From positions 744,001-808,000 of the forward strand of contig NZ_CP018099.1 of the NCBI RefSeq assembly GCF_001886815.1: a stretch of 64,000 bases of DNA. Direction: 5' to 3'. Within the stretch, counting starts at the first letter, position 1. Each line of letters starts with the position of its first letter. The stretch is from Caldithrix abyssi DSM 13497 (GTDB lineage Bacteria; Calditrichota; Calditrichia; Calditrichales; Calditrichaceae). A program made the position numbers and the translations under genes. The notes under the pieces were generated by a model. It worked only from the letters and a program-made list of their open reading frames with translations. It was not told where the DNA came from and did not search any database. Shown here one piece after another: positions 24,054 through 31,735 of this stretch.

Positions 24054-24644
24054 ATGAGCGCGAAAGCGATCGCCGATAAAAAGAAATTTATTCTGGAAAT
24101 TGCGCAAAGTTTATTTGCCCATTTTGGCTTGAGCAAAACCACCATCGAAGATATCGCCCGCAAAGCCCACATGGGCAAGGCCAGTATTTACTACTATTTT
24201 GCCAATAAAGAAGCGATTTTTAAAGAGGTTATTGAAAAAGAAGGGCGAATTTTGCAAGAAAAGCTAATTGACGCTGTTAACAAAGAACATACGCCTCAGG
24301 GGAAAATCCGCAGTTACATTATAACGCGCATGACGACCATTAAAGACCTTGCTAACTACTACAGCGCACTGCGCGACGAGTATTTAAAACACTATTCATT
24401 TATTGAAAAGATCAGAACTTCTTACGATGCCTTTGAGATTACCATGCTCAGCACCATTCTAAATGCCGGCCATAAAGAAGGTGTTTTTGAAGTTGAAGAT
24501 TCTAATTTAACGGCAGAAACAATCGTTGCCGCCATGAAGGGCCTGGAATTCCACTGGAGCATCCAAAATAGCAAAAAAGAAATTGTTGAAAAAGTAGAAT
24601 CACTTTTAAGAATTCTTTTCAAGGGTATCGAAAAAAGAGAGTAA
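24054..24644 (+). CDS. TetR-family transcriptional regulator of the RND export locus
   Basis: A 196-residue TetR regulator. The N-terminal HTH is typical: ILEIAQSLFAHFGLSKTTIEDIARKA then GKASIYYYFANKEAIFKEV. The C-terminal ligand domain belongs to no subgroup I can name. GAAAGAGG precedes the ATG. The gene stands 66 bp before the RND transporter on the same strand, and both are preceded by similar candidate operators, so it likely represses itself and the export genes in response to a lipid-like or toxic ligand. Confidence 0.92.
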   Translation: MSAKAIADKKKFILEIAQSLFAHFGLSKTTIEDIARKAHMGKASIYYYFANKEAIFKEVIEKEGRILQEKLIDAVNKEHTPQGKIRSYIITRMTTIKDLANYYSALRDEYLKHYSFIEKIRTSYDAFEITMLSTILNAGHKEGVFEVEDSNLTAETIVAAMKGLEFHWSIQNSKKEIVEKVESLLRILFKGIEKRE

Positions 24645-24651
24645 AATTTTT

Positions 24652-24685
24652 TTGCATTTTTTTCGAACAAAAAACGATATTGTTC
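24652..24685 (+). promoter_or_regulatory. Promoter and candidate TetR operator 2 before the RND gene
   Basis: TTGCAT and GATATT are separated by 18 bases. The inverted repeat GAACAA-N9-TTGTTC (24665-24685) covers the spacer and the -10. Operator 1 has the same half-site geometry, GAACAA-N9-ATATTC. Confidence 0.5.
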
Positions 24686-24710
24686 CAAATATAAAAAAGG
24701 AGCCGCTTAA

Positions 24711-27623
24711 ATGGAACGATTGGCTGAATCTGTCGTCAAATACAGAATCCCGATTATCATTAGCGTTGTTTTCTTAACCGTTTTTTTTGGATATCAACTT
24801 AAAAACATTAAAGTCAATAGTGATCTTTTTTCTTACCTGCGGGAAGATGATCCGGATGTACAGCTGTTTAATAGAATCGGCAAGGAATATGCCGGCACTT
24901 CCATTGCCATGGTTGGTATTGGCGCAGACGATATATTTACGCACAAGACCTTGAACGTTATTAATCGAATCACAGAAAAGATTAAACAAATTGACGGCGT
25001 GGCTACCGTTATGAGTCTCACCGATGTTCTGGATATCCGTAGCTTTGAAGGCAGTCTTGAAGTGGGGAGGCTGATCGATAAGAACAATATTCCGGATGAT
25101 CCGCAGAAGCTCAGGCAAATTAGATCGTACACGCTCTCCAAAGATATGTACAATGGACGCATTGTATCGCCTGATGGTAAGGTAACCATTATCATTGCTC
25201 GCTTAAAACAAAATGCAGACAAACAGGAGGTAGCCCGTAAAATTCAGGAAATAGCGCAAAAAGAGGCGGGCAGTTATCAACTTTACTTCTCCGGCCTGCC
25301 CATGCAAATGCTGGAAGTAAATGACATCATCATTAGCGATATGCTTTATCTTGTGCCGCTTGTGGCGCTGGTTCTGGTTTTTATGCTCTATTTTAGCTTC
25401 CGCACGAAAAGAGGCGTCATTTTACCCCTGTTAACGGTAATAATCAGTACCATCTGGGCCATGGGGCTGATGAGTTTGTTGGGTGTTGAGCTCTCCATCA
25501 TTTCAAACATTATGCCTGTTTTACTAATCGCTATTGGTTCTGCGTACGGCATTCACATGATTGCCCGCTATAAAGAAGATATCAAAGGGGCTGCCGATAC
25601 GATTTCTTGTATCAAACATTCGTTGAGTACCGTAGGAGTTCCAATTATTCTGGCTGGAATGACCACCGTGGTTGGCTTTTTTTCTTTTGCAGGATCATAT
25701 CTTACTGCCGTTAATGATTTCGGCATTTTTACGGGTATTGGCGTAATTTTTGCGCTGGTTATTTCCATTACTTTTTTACCGGCCTTTCTCACCTTTTTAA
25801 AAAAGCCAGAGATAAAAACCATTAATAAAGAGGGCAAAAAAGAAAACGCATTAGACCGTTTTCTGGATCGGTTGGCCTTTTTCGTACTTAAAAACGAAAA
25901 ATTGATTATCATTTTGGGCGGGCTGCTGGTCATCATATCCATCATTGGTCTGCCCAGGATTAAACGTGAAGTCAATATGATCGAATACTTCAAAGAAGAT
26001 ACGGATATTCGCATTGCCGAAGTTATGATGGAAAAAAAATTTGGCGGCTCTACTCCTGTACAGGTTCTGGTTAAGGGCGATCTGAAAAATCCTTTTGTCC
26101 TCAAAGAGATGCGCAAATTTGAAAAATTTCTTGAAAGCGTTCCTTACGTAAGCAAGCCTCAGTCGATTGCCGATTTAATTTGCGAAATGAATAAGGTGAT
26201 GAATAACCACTACACCATTCCCGATACGCGAGAAGGCGTCGCCAATCTCTGGTTTTTTATTGAAGGAGAATCCATTTTAGAACAACTGGTTAACAATGAA
26301 GGTAACGAGGGCATTATCCAGGCCAATTTAGCCACCATGGCAACCGGCAAGATTTTAAAAAGCGTAAACATGATCAATGACTACATCAAAAACGAAATGG
26401 ACACTGCACTGGTTGCGGTAAAAATTAACCAGGACAACGCCCAGGAAATTATTAACTTGAAAATTCCGGAAATTACGCAGCTTATTTTATCTGATTTTAC
26501 CAGACACCAAATCGAAACCGAAGTAGATCGGGCGCAGTTGAGGAAGCTGATTCGTGAAATTTACCTTACCAAACGCGTGCAGTTTGATGACCGCACCTTA
26601 AACGACATTTCCGAAAAGGTGGTTGATTTCTTTCTCAATGAGTCGGAAATCGAGATAGATGATGAAGCGCTCATCCGGCAAATTACCGATCAAATTCTGG
26701 ACCTGGTAAAATCGGGAAACCCTATCAGTGAAGCGGCCATCAAAAAGACGCTGACCAGACAACTGGCTTCCAGAGGGAGTTATGACGCGGATGAAATTGC
26801 CGACACCGCTTATTCTTTATTTGTGATTTTAGATGAGTACTGGCAGTATCAGCGCATCATGGAGGGTGTGGATTTAATCATCGCCCGTTTTGCGCCGGAA
26901 GCAAAAAATAATGCAAAACTGCGCGATGCCTTGCGGGACGATCTATGGGTATTAAATGAAAAGGTGATCGCTTTGCCATCGGCAGTCGCTTCCAGTAAAG
27001 GATTGGAGGGAGATCGTGTTTCTGTTCAATTTGTTCAATCGGGCATGCCCTTAATCTTCACAAAACTGGATGACAGTTTAATGAAGAGTCAAATTCAAAG
27101 TTTATTCATAGCCCTGGTTTTGGTAACAATCATCTTAATCATTCAGTTAAATTCCGTTACCGGCGGCTTAATTTCTATTACGCCCATTATTTTAACGGTA
27201 TTGTTAAATTTTGCTTTAATGGCCTACTTAGACATTCCCCTGGACAATGCAACCATGATGATTGCCAGTATTGCCATAGGAATCGGGATCGATTACTCCA
27301 TCCATTTCACCCATCGATTTAAAGAAGAATTTTCCAGGAGCGACGATCCACTAAAGGCGTTGGAAGCGACCATGCTTACCACTGGCAGGGCCATATTAAC
27401 CAATGCATTGGCCGTGGGGGCGGGCTTTATTATTCTGATTTTTGCGCAGTTAATTCCCATTCAACGCTTTGGCTGGCTGACGGCAACAACCATGTTATTT
27501 AGCAGTATCGGGGCCGTTACTTTTTTACCGGCTCTTATTTTATTTACCAGAGCAAGGTTTGTCGGCAATTTTCGGAATTTTTCTTTTCCTGATAAAATAG
27601 TAGGCAAAAAAAGAGGGCGCTGA
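24711..27623 (+). CDS. RND/MMPL-family inner-membrane exporter
   Basis: A 970-residue transporter of the RND superfamily, MMPL/COG1033 type. The layout is duplicated: one TM segment, a large periplasmic loop, six TM segments (about 210-400), a second periplasmic domain (about 410-780, longer than usual with a Glu/Asp-rich helical insert) and six C-terminal TM segments. Signature regions are GSAYGIHMIARYKED in the first half and GIGIDYSIHFTHRFKEE in the second. The family moves lipids and hydrophobic compounds with proton-motive force. Downstream genes supply a PAP2-like membrane protein, a LolA-like periplasmic carrier and an outer-membrane barrel, so it is probably part of an envelope lipid-export route. 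AAGGAG precedes the ATG. Confidence 0.92.
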   Translation: MERLAESVVKYRIPIIISVVFLTVFFGYQLKNIKVNSDLFSYLREDDPDVQLFNRIGKEYAGTSIAMVGIGADDIFTHKTLNVINRITEKIKQIDGVATVMSLTDVLDIRSFEGSLEVGRLIDKNNIPDDPQKLRQIRSYTLSKDMYNGRIVSPDGKVTIIIARLKQNADKQEVARKIQEIAQKEAGSYQLYFSGLPMQMLEVNDIIISDMLYLVPLVALVLVFMLYFSFRTKRGVILPLLTVIISTIWAMGLMSLLGVELSIISNIMPVLLIAIGSAYGIHMIARYKEDIKGAADTISCIKHSLSTVGVPIILAGMTTVVGFFSFAGSYLTAVNDFGIFTGIGVIFALVISITFLPAFLTFLKKPEIKTINKEGKKENALDRFLDRLAFFVLKNEKLIIILGGLLVIISIIGLPRIKREVNMIEYFKEDTDIRIAEVMMEKKFGGSTPVQVLVKGDLKNPFVLKEMRKFEKFLESVPYVSKPQSIADLICEMNKVMNNHYTIPDTREGVANLWFFIEGESILEQLVNNEGNEGIIQANLATMATGKILKSVNMINDYIKNEMDTALVAVKINQDNAQEIINLKIPEITQLILSDFTRHQIETEVDRAQLRKLIREIYLTKRVQFDDRTLNDISEKVVDFFLNESEIEIDDEALIRQITDQILDLVKSGNPISEAAIKKTLTRQLASRGSYDADEIADTAYSLFVILDEYWQYQRIMEGVDLIIARFAPEAKNNAKLRDALRDDLWVLNEKVIALPSAVASSKGLEGDRVSVQFVQSGMPLIFTKLDDSLMKSQIQSLFIALVLVTIILIIQLNSVTGGLISITPIILTVLLNFALMAYLDIPLDNATMMIASIAIGIGIDYSIHFTHRFKEEFSRSDDPLKALEATMLTTGRAILTNALAVGAGFIILIFAQLIPIQRFGWLTATTMLFSSIGAVTFLPALILFTRARFVGNFRNFSFPDKIVGKKRGR

Positions 27624-27624
27624 G

Positions 27625-28383
27625 ATGCAGACTATGGTGGATTTGGATCGGCTAACGACAAAAGTTGGTTACCTTCGACGGGCAGGTATTATTTTACTGC
27701 TATATCTTGTTCATTCTCATTTGTACAATTACATTGGCGTACATGCTGTTAGCAATAATTTGAACCTGATGACCGGATTTGACCGCCTGTTTCCCTTTAT
27801 TCCGGTCATGGTCTATCCTTATATGTCGTTGTATGTTGGTATTTTTCTGGTCGCCATGCTTTTAAAAGGAAAAGATTTCCTACATTTTGTAGGTATGCTT
27901 ATCACAATTGAACTGATAACCTATCCAGTGTTTTATTTTTTCCCTGCGGTCTATCCCATGCCGCAATTTGAAGCAAACAATTTTACCACGCGTTTTTTAC
28001 AATGGTGTTTTCAGGCCGATGTTCACAACAACACCTTTCCCAGCTTGCACGTCAGCCTGGCCATGGGCACGGCATTGGTGATCAATAATCGTCATAAAAA
28101 AGCGGGGAAGGCCGCCATCCTATGGGCCGTCGTAGTAGCCTTTTCTACCGTTCTGGTAAAAAAGCATTTTTTTATCGATGTCATGGGCGGCCTGGTTGTG
28201 GCGCAGGCGGCGTACAGTCTGACTGTTAAAAATGAATACATGGAAAAGTGGTTAAATGAATTGGAACAAAAATGGCAAAAAGCGCCGGAGCGCATGGCCA
28301 TTATGCTGAATAAATTAAACACAGATAATTTACAACATTCAAAGGCGTTTACATTATTGTTTATATTTTTAGGGCTAAAGTAA
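27625..28383 (+). CDS. PAP2-superfamily integral membrane protein (Aur1-like)
   Basis: A 252-residue protein with about six membrane segments. The core catalytic motifs are NNTFPSLHVSLAMG and, one helix later, KKHFFIDVMGG (His and Asp of phosphatase motif 3). The first, basic motif of classical PAP2 enzymes is not evident, as in the Aur1/inositolphosphotransferase-type branch. A lipid phosphate phosphatase or phospho-head-group transferase is therefore likely, substrate unknown. It begins 1 bp after the RND stop, so the two are translated together. Lipid chemistry next to a lipid-type RND exporter supports a common substrate. Confidence 0.8.
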   Translation: MQTMVDLDRLTTKVGYLRRAGIILLLYLVHSHLYNYIGVHAVSNNLNLMTGFDRLFPFIPVMVYPYMSLYVGIFLVAMLLKGKDFLHFVGMLITIELITYPVFYFFPAVYPMPQFEANNFTTRFLQWCFQADVHNNTFPSLHVSLAMGTALVINNRHKKAGKAAILWAVVVAFSTVLVKKHFFIDVMGGLVVAQAAYSLTVKNEYMEKWLNELEQKWQKAPERMAIMLNKLNTDNLQHSKAFTLLFIFLGLK

Positions 28384-28405
28384 ACTAACAAGAGGAGTTC
28401 TTGCC

Positions 28406-29146
28406 ATGAGAAGTGTAATAAATCTTATTTTTGTTTCATTATTTATTATTTGGGGAAATGTTGTAGCGCAAGACGCTCAATCGATTGTAGCTAAAGCAGA
28501 CGCTGTGGTCAATGCACCCAAAGATCAGAAGGCCACCCTGACAATGATTTTGATTGATAAGAACAGAAACCAAAAACAGCGGATAGCGGAATTTTTACAA
28601 AAAGGCGATGATAAAAGAATCATGCGTTTTACGGCGCCGGCGGATCAAAAGGGAATCGCTTTTTTAGGCTTGCCTAATGATGTACAATATTTGTACATGC
28701 CGGCATTTCACAAAGTACGACGGATAGCTTCTCATGTTAAAAACACCAAATTTGCCGGAACCGACTTCACCTACGATGATCTGAGTTCGTTTAGTTACGC
28801 CAAAGATTACAACGCCAAATTGTTAAGTCAAGACGATCAATTCTGGGTGCTGGAATTAACGCCAAAGCCCGGCGTAAACAAAGACTACGGCAAATTAAAA
28901 ATGTGGGTGCGCAAAGATAATTACTATCCTGCTAAAGTAGAATTTTATGACAAAGGCGGAAATTTGTGGAAGGTGATGGAGCGCCGTCAGATCGAAAAAG
29001 TCGGCAAGTACTGGGTGTCTAAGGAGATGGAAATAAAGGATTTAAAAGAAGAGCACGCGACCATCATGAAGCTGGAAAATATCGAATTTGATACGGGGCT
29101 TCCGGACAAACTGTTTACGAAACGATATTTAAAAAGGGCAAAATAA
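28406..29146 (+). CDS. Outer membrane lipoprotein-sorting protein, LolA-like (COG2834)
   Basis: A 246-residue periplasmic protein with a signal peptide (residues 1-22, ending VVAQ). The sequence matches the LolA/COG2834 fold: ATLTMILIDKN, RIMRFTAPADQKGIAFLG, YLYMPAFHKVRRI, FAGTDFTYDDLSS, LKMWVRKDNYYP. Proteins of this subgroup are usually encoded beside MMPL/RND exporters and are thought to carry a hydrophobic cargo across the periplasm. AGAGGAG precedes the ATG, 22 bp after the PAP2-like gene. Confidence 0.9.
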   Translation: MRSVINLIFVSLFIIWGNVVAQDAQSIVAKADAVVNAPKDQKATLTMILIDKNRNQKQRIAEFLQKGDDKRIMRFTAPADQKGIAFLGLPNDVQYLYMPAFHKVRRIASHVKNTKFAGTDFTYDDLSSFSYAKDYNAKLLSQDDQFWVLELTPKPGVNKDYGKLKMWVRKDNYYPAKVEFYDKGGNLWKVMERRQIEKVGKYWVSKEMEIKDLKEEHATIMKLENIEFDTGLPDKLFTKRYLKRAK

Positions 29147-29276
29147 TTTTAAAAAGCGAAAAAAAATCCCTCTAAAAAGAAGAACAATGAAATAATGGTT
29201 GAGAAATAGGTCTTTTTAGAAGACAAATGATCTTCATCAAAATTTTTCACCGGTCTCGACAAAGCGGAGGTGAACT

Positions 29277-30620
29277 ATGAAACGAATCATAACTCTTATA
29301 ACAATTTTATTTTCGGCTCAATTGATAGCGCAGGTAAATATCAATGGATATGTGCAAACTTACAATCGTGCGCGATTACAGCAAGAAGGGAAATTTACAT
29401 GGAATGAAAATCGGTTAGGTCTGAAATTTGAGGGCAATCCATCGGAGAATATTCATTATTACAGCGAAGTGCGTCTGCGGGCTTTTGGTTTCCCCTCTGT
29501 CTTTACGACTTCTGATTTGCAACGCCGTGAAAAGGATGCCGTCCAGCCCTGGGGTCTGGAATTCCGTGAGGCCTATATCGACATTTACGGCTTCTTAAAT
29601 GAAAATCTGGATGTTCGCATCGGCCGTCAGCGCATCGCCTGGGGAACGGCCGACAAATTCAATCCCACAGATAATTTAAATCCGGACGATCTGGAAGATA
29701 TTTTCGACTTTGGCCGCCATCTGGGAAGCAACGCCATAATGGCGACTTATTATTGGGGAGATTACACCCTGTATGGCGTTTTCATTCCGGTTTTTACGCC
29801 GGCCACGATGCCATTTGGAGACTGGGCAACGGCCTTTACGCCGCCATTGAACTTACCGCCTGGCATGCAGTTGGCTTCTTTTCAGGATCATATTCGACTT
29901 CCGGAAAACAAGGTAGCCGAAACGTCGAGCGGCGGAATTAAAGTAGCGGGCAATTGGTTTAACTACGACTGGTCGTTAAGTTATTTTAACGGCCGTGACG
30001 ATCTGCCACTGATCACTGCGGTTTCTCTGACGCCCACCGCCACGCCCGGTTTTTTGGATGCGAACGTGGAAATGGAGTATCCCCGCATTCAGGTAATTGG
30101 CGCCGATATGGCGGGCTCAATCGGAGATGTGGGAATCTGGGCGGAGGGCGCACTGTTTCTGCCCAAAAAAGTTTACAATAATCTTACCATTCCACACCCG
30201 CAACTGGGCATGATTACTCAACGGGAAATAGCGCTGGATGATGAGCCCTATTTTAAATGGGTTGTGGGAGGCGATTATACTTTTAAAAGCGGCTGGTACT
30301 TGAATGCCCAGTTTTTGCACGGATTTATCCACGAACGGGGTAAAGATAATTTAAACGATTATCTTCTGGTGCGCTTTGAAAAGAATTTTATGAACGATGC
30401 GCTGAAAATTGTTCCTTTAGGAATTGCCGTGGCCATACCGGATTGGAATGATATAAAAAACAATTATGGGATTGCCGGCGGCCCGGAAATTGACTACTAT
30501 CCTATCGATGCGCTGGAGATTTCCGTCGGGGCTTTCATTATTGACGGCAAAGGGGACAACATATTCAGTCGGGTAAAAGATTTTGATGCAGGATTTTTTA
30601 AGATCACCTACTCTTTTTAG
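29277..30620 (+). CDS. Outer-membrane beta-barrel protein of the RND locus (DUF1302-like)
   Basis: A 447-residue protein with a signal peptide (MKRIITLITILFSAQLIAQ) and alternating beta-strand pattern throughout, ending in an aromatic residue (ITYSF) as outer-membrane barrels do. Segments such as GLEFREAYIDI, VRIGRQRIAWGTADKFNP and NPDDLEDIFDFGRHLGS recall DUF1302/alginate-export-type barrels that accompany LolA-like and RND genes. It is probably the outer-membrane exit or acceptor for the exported substrate. GGAGGTG precedes the ATG. A 130-bp gap separates it from the LolA-like gene, and inside it TCTAAAAAG and CTTTTTAGA could form a hairpin that lowers expression. Confidence 0.8.
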   Translation: MKRIITLITILFSAQLIAQVNINGYVQTYNRARLQQEGKFTWNENRLGLKFEGNPSENIHYYSEVRLRAFGFPSVFTTSDLQRREKDAVQPWGLEFREAYIDIYGFLNENLDVRIGRQRIAWGTADKFNPTDNLNPDDLEDIFDFGRHLGSNAIMATYYWGDYTLYGVFIPVFTPATMPFGDWATAFTPPLNLPPGMQLASFQDHIRLPENKVAETSSGGIKVAGNWFNYDWSLSYFNGRDDLPLITAVSLTPTATPGFLDANVEMEYPRIQVIGADMAGSIGDVGIWAEGALFLPKKVYNNLTIPHPQLGMITQREIALDDEPYFKWVVGGDYTFKSGWYLNAQFLHGFIHERGKDNLNDYLLVRFEKNFMNDALKIVPLGIAVAIPDWNDIKNNYGIAGGPEIDYYPIDALEISVGAFIIDGKGDNIFSRVKDFDAGFFKITYSF

Positions 30621-30810
30621 GATACTTCCTCTGGAAGATCAATCCCGCCCGGTCGGGATTTGAAAATTTTTGTGCTGCTGGATTGGTTGAATGGTTGATT
30701 AGTTGAATGGTTGAATAGAAATTTATAAATGCGCAAATATTGAACATCATTGGAGAAAAATTTCCAACGAACAGTTCTTCCTACTCCCCCAGATTCTTTT
30801 TTTTGGAAAG

Positions 30811-30870
30811 GGGGTGAGGGAAAGAAAAACTTTATAAAAATACATTTTCTTTGACTTTTGGGACAGCCCC
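30811..30870. repeat. Dispersed repeat B, copy 1
   Basis: The block GGGTGAGGGAAAGAAAAACT, then TATAAAAATACATT and TTTGACTTTTGGGACAGCCC, recurs at 34861-34923 and 56124-56183. Confidence 0.8.
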
Positions 30871-31087
30871 AGCAAGTGTGCCGATTTGCTTAGCTTTAGT
30901 CTCAGAATAATTTGTTTAATCTTCTTCTGCGATGATTGGCGTAGTCTTCGAGAAAATTACCTTGAGAGTGTTGCGGTTGATTTTGGTTGCGGCTCTGCTG
31001 CCTTGAGACAAAATTTAAATTATTTTACGGCGCATGGTCTGAGGTATTACAATTGTTCATTTAAAGTAAACGTCAAAGCTAAAAAAA

Positions 31088-31326
31088 CTGAATGTCCCCC
31101 AAAATTTCAAACAAAGACCTTATAATCGATTGATATTTAAGGGAATACATTAGCTGAATGTATGAAAAACTCACCTCATTCCCCCGCCTTGCTCTGTGAG
31201 TCTTTTTGCAAAGAGAAGGGGATAAGAGCATACCTAACGTGTTAGTAAGTATGAAATTAGGGGGTGAGTTGTAAAAATGATTTTAGAAAAAATATTGTAA
31301 TCTTAAAAAATTTGGGGGACATTCAG
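31088..31326. repeat. MITE-like element with 17-20 bp inverted ends
   Basis: CTGAATGTCCCCCAAA at 31088 and its complement TTTGGGGGACATTCAG ending at 31326 bound a 239-bp segment. The flanks CAAAGCTAAAAAAAC (31074-31088) and CAAAGCCAAAAAAAC (31327-31341) form an imperfect direct repeat. A nested inverted repeat, AACTCACC...CCCCC against GGGGGTGAGTT, lies inside. No coding capacity is seen. Confidence 0.6.
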
Positions 31327-31402
31327 CAAAGCCAAAAAAACATTTGACTATTGCAGTTAAAATTATTAATATTGCTGGATCAATTCATTAAAGGAGAGAT
31401 TA

Positions 31403-31705
31403 ATGGCCATCAAAACAATCGATCTTCGTAAACTTAAAGGCGTTTCGCCAAATATTTATGAGGCTTGTTTGCTTATTGCGGCGCGCGCTCGCCAGATCAA
31501 CAGCAAACGAATCGAAGAGCGCAAAGAAAAAGAGATGGCAGATAACGTTCGGGATTACTTCGATGAAAATGATCTCTACGATCATGAGCTAATCAAAGAA
31601 CTCAAGTTCGAAAAAGAAATTAATCCAACGGTTATTGCTCAGGATGAGTTTTTTGAGGGTAAAATTAAAGCCATCTATCCTAAAGAAAGTAACGAAATCA
31701 AATAA
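31403..31705 (+). CDS. rpoZ: DNA-directed RNA polymerase omega subunit
   Basis: A 100-residue protein. NIYEACLLIAARARQIN is the conserved omega helix that grips the beta-prime C-terminus, and NPTVIAQDEFFEGKIKAIYP matches the C-terminal block seen in omega subunits of the Bacteroidetes/FCB type. AAAGGAGAG precedes the ATG. It is followed at once by a strong terminator whose T tract ends three bases before the start codon of the amidohydrolase. Confidence 0.85.
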   Translation: MAIKTIDLRKLKGVSPNIYEACLLIAARARQINSKRIEERKEKEMADNVRDYFDENDLYDHELIKELKFEKEINPTVIAQDEFFEGKIKAIYPKESNEIK

Positions 31706-31732
31706 AGCCCTGCCCGTCAGGGCTTTTTTTTT
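31706..31732 (+). terminator. Intrinsic terminator after rpoZ
   Basis: AGCCCTG, five-base loop, CAGGGCT, then a run of nine T. The stop of rpoZ is at 31705, so the stem starts immediately after it. Confidence 0.9.
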
Positions 31733-31735
31733 CTC

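Larger units (their letters stand above)
30621..31402. other. Gene-free region with several dispersed repeats
   Basis: No credible gene. It contains the hairpin ATCCCG-N6-CGGGAT near 30640-30660, a GGTTGAATG microsatellite (about 30670-30718), one copy of dispersed repeat B (30811-30870) and a MITE-like element with inverted ends (31088-31326). A frame at 30886-31125 runs through these repeats and shows no protein character. The rpoZ Shine-Dalgarno AAAGGAGAG is at the right end. Confidence 0.7.

Noticed and set aside
30886-31125. 79-residue frame after the RND locus
   Set aside because: It crosses intergenic repeats and the end of a MITE-like element, has no ribosome-binding site and no protein-like pattern.
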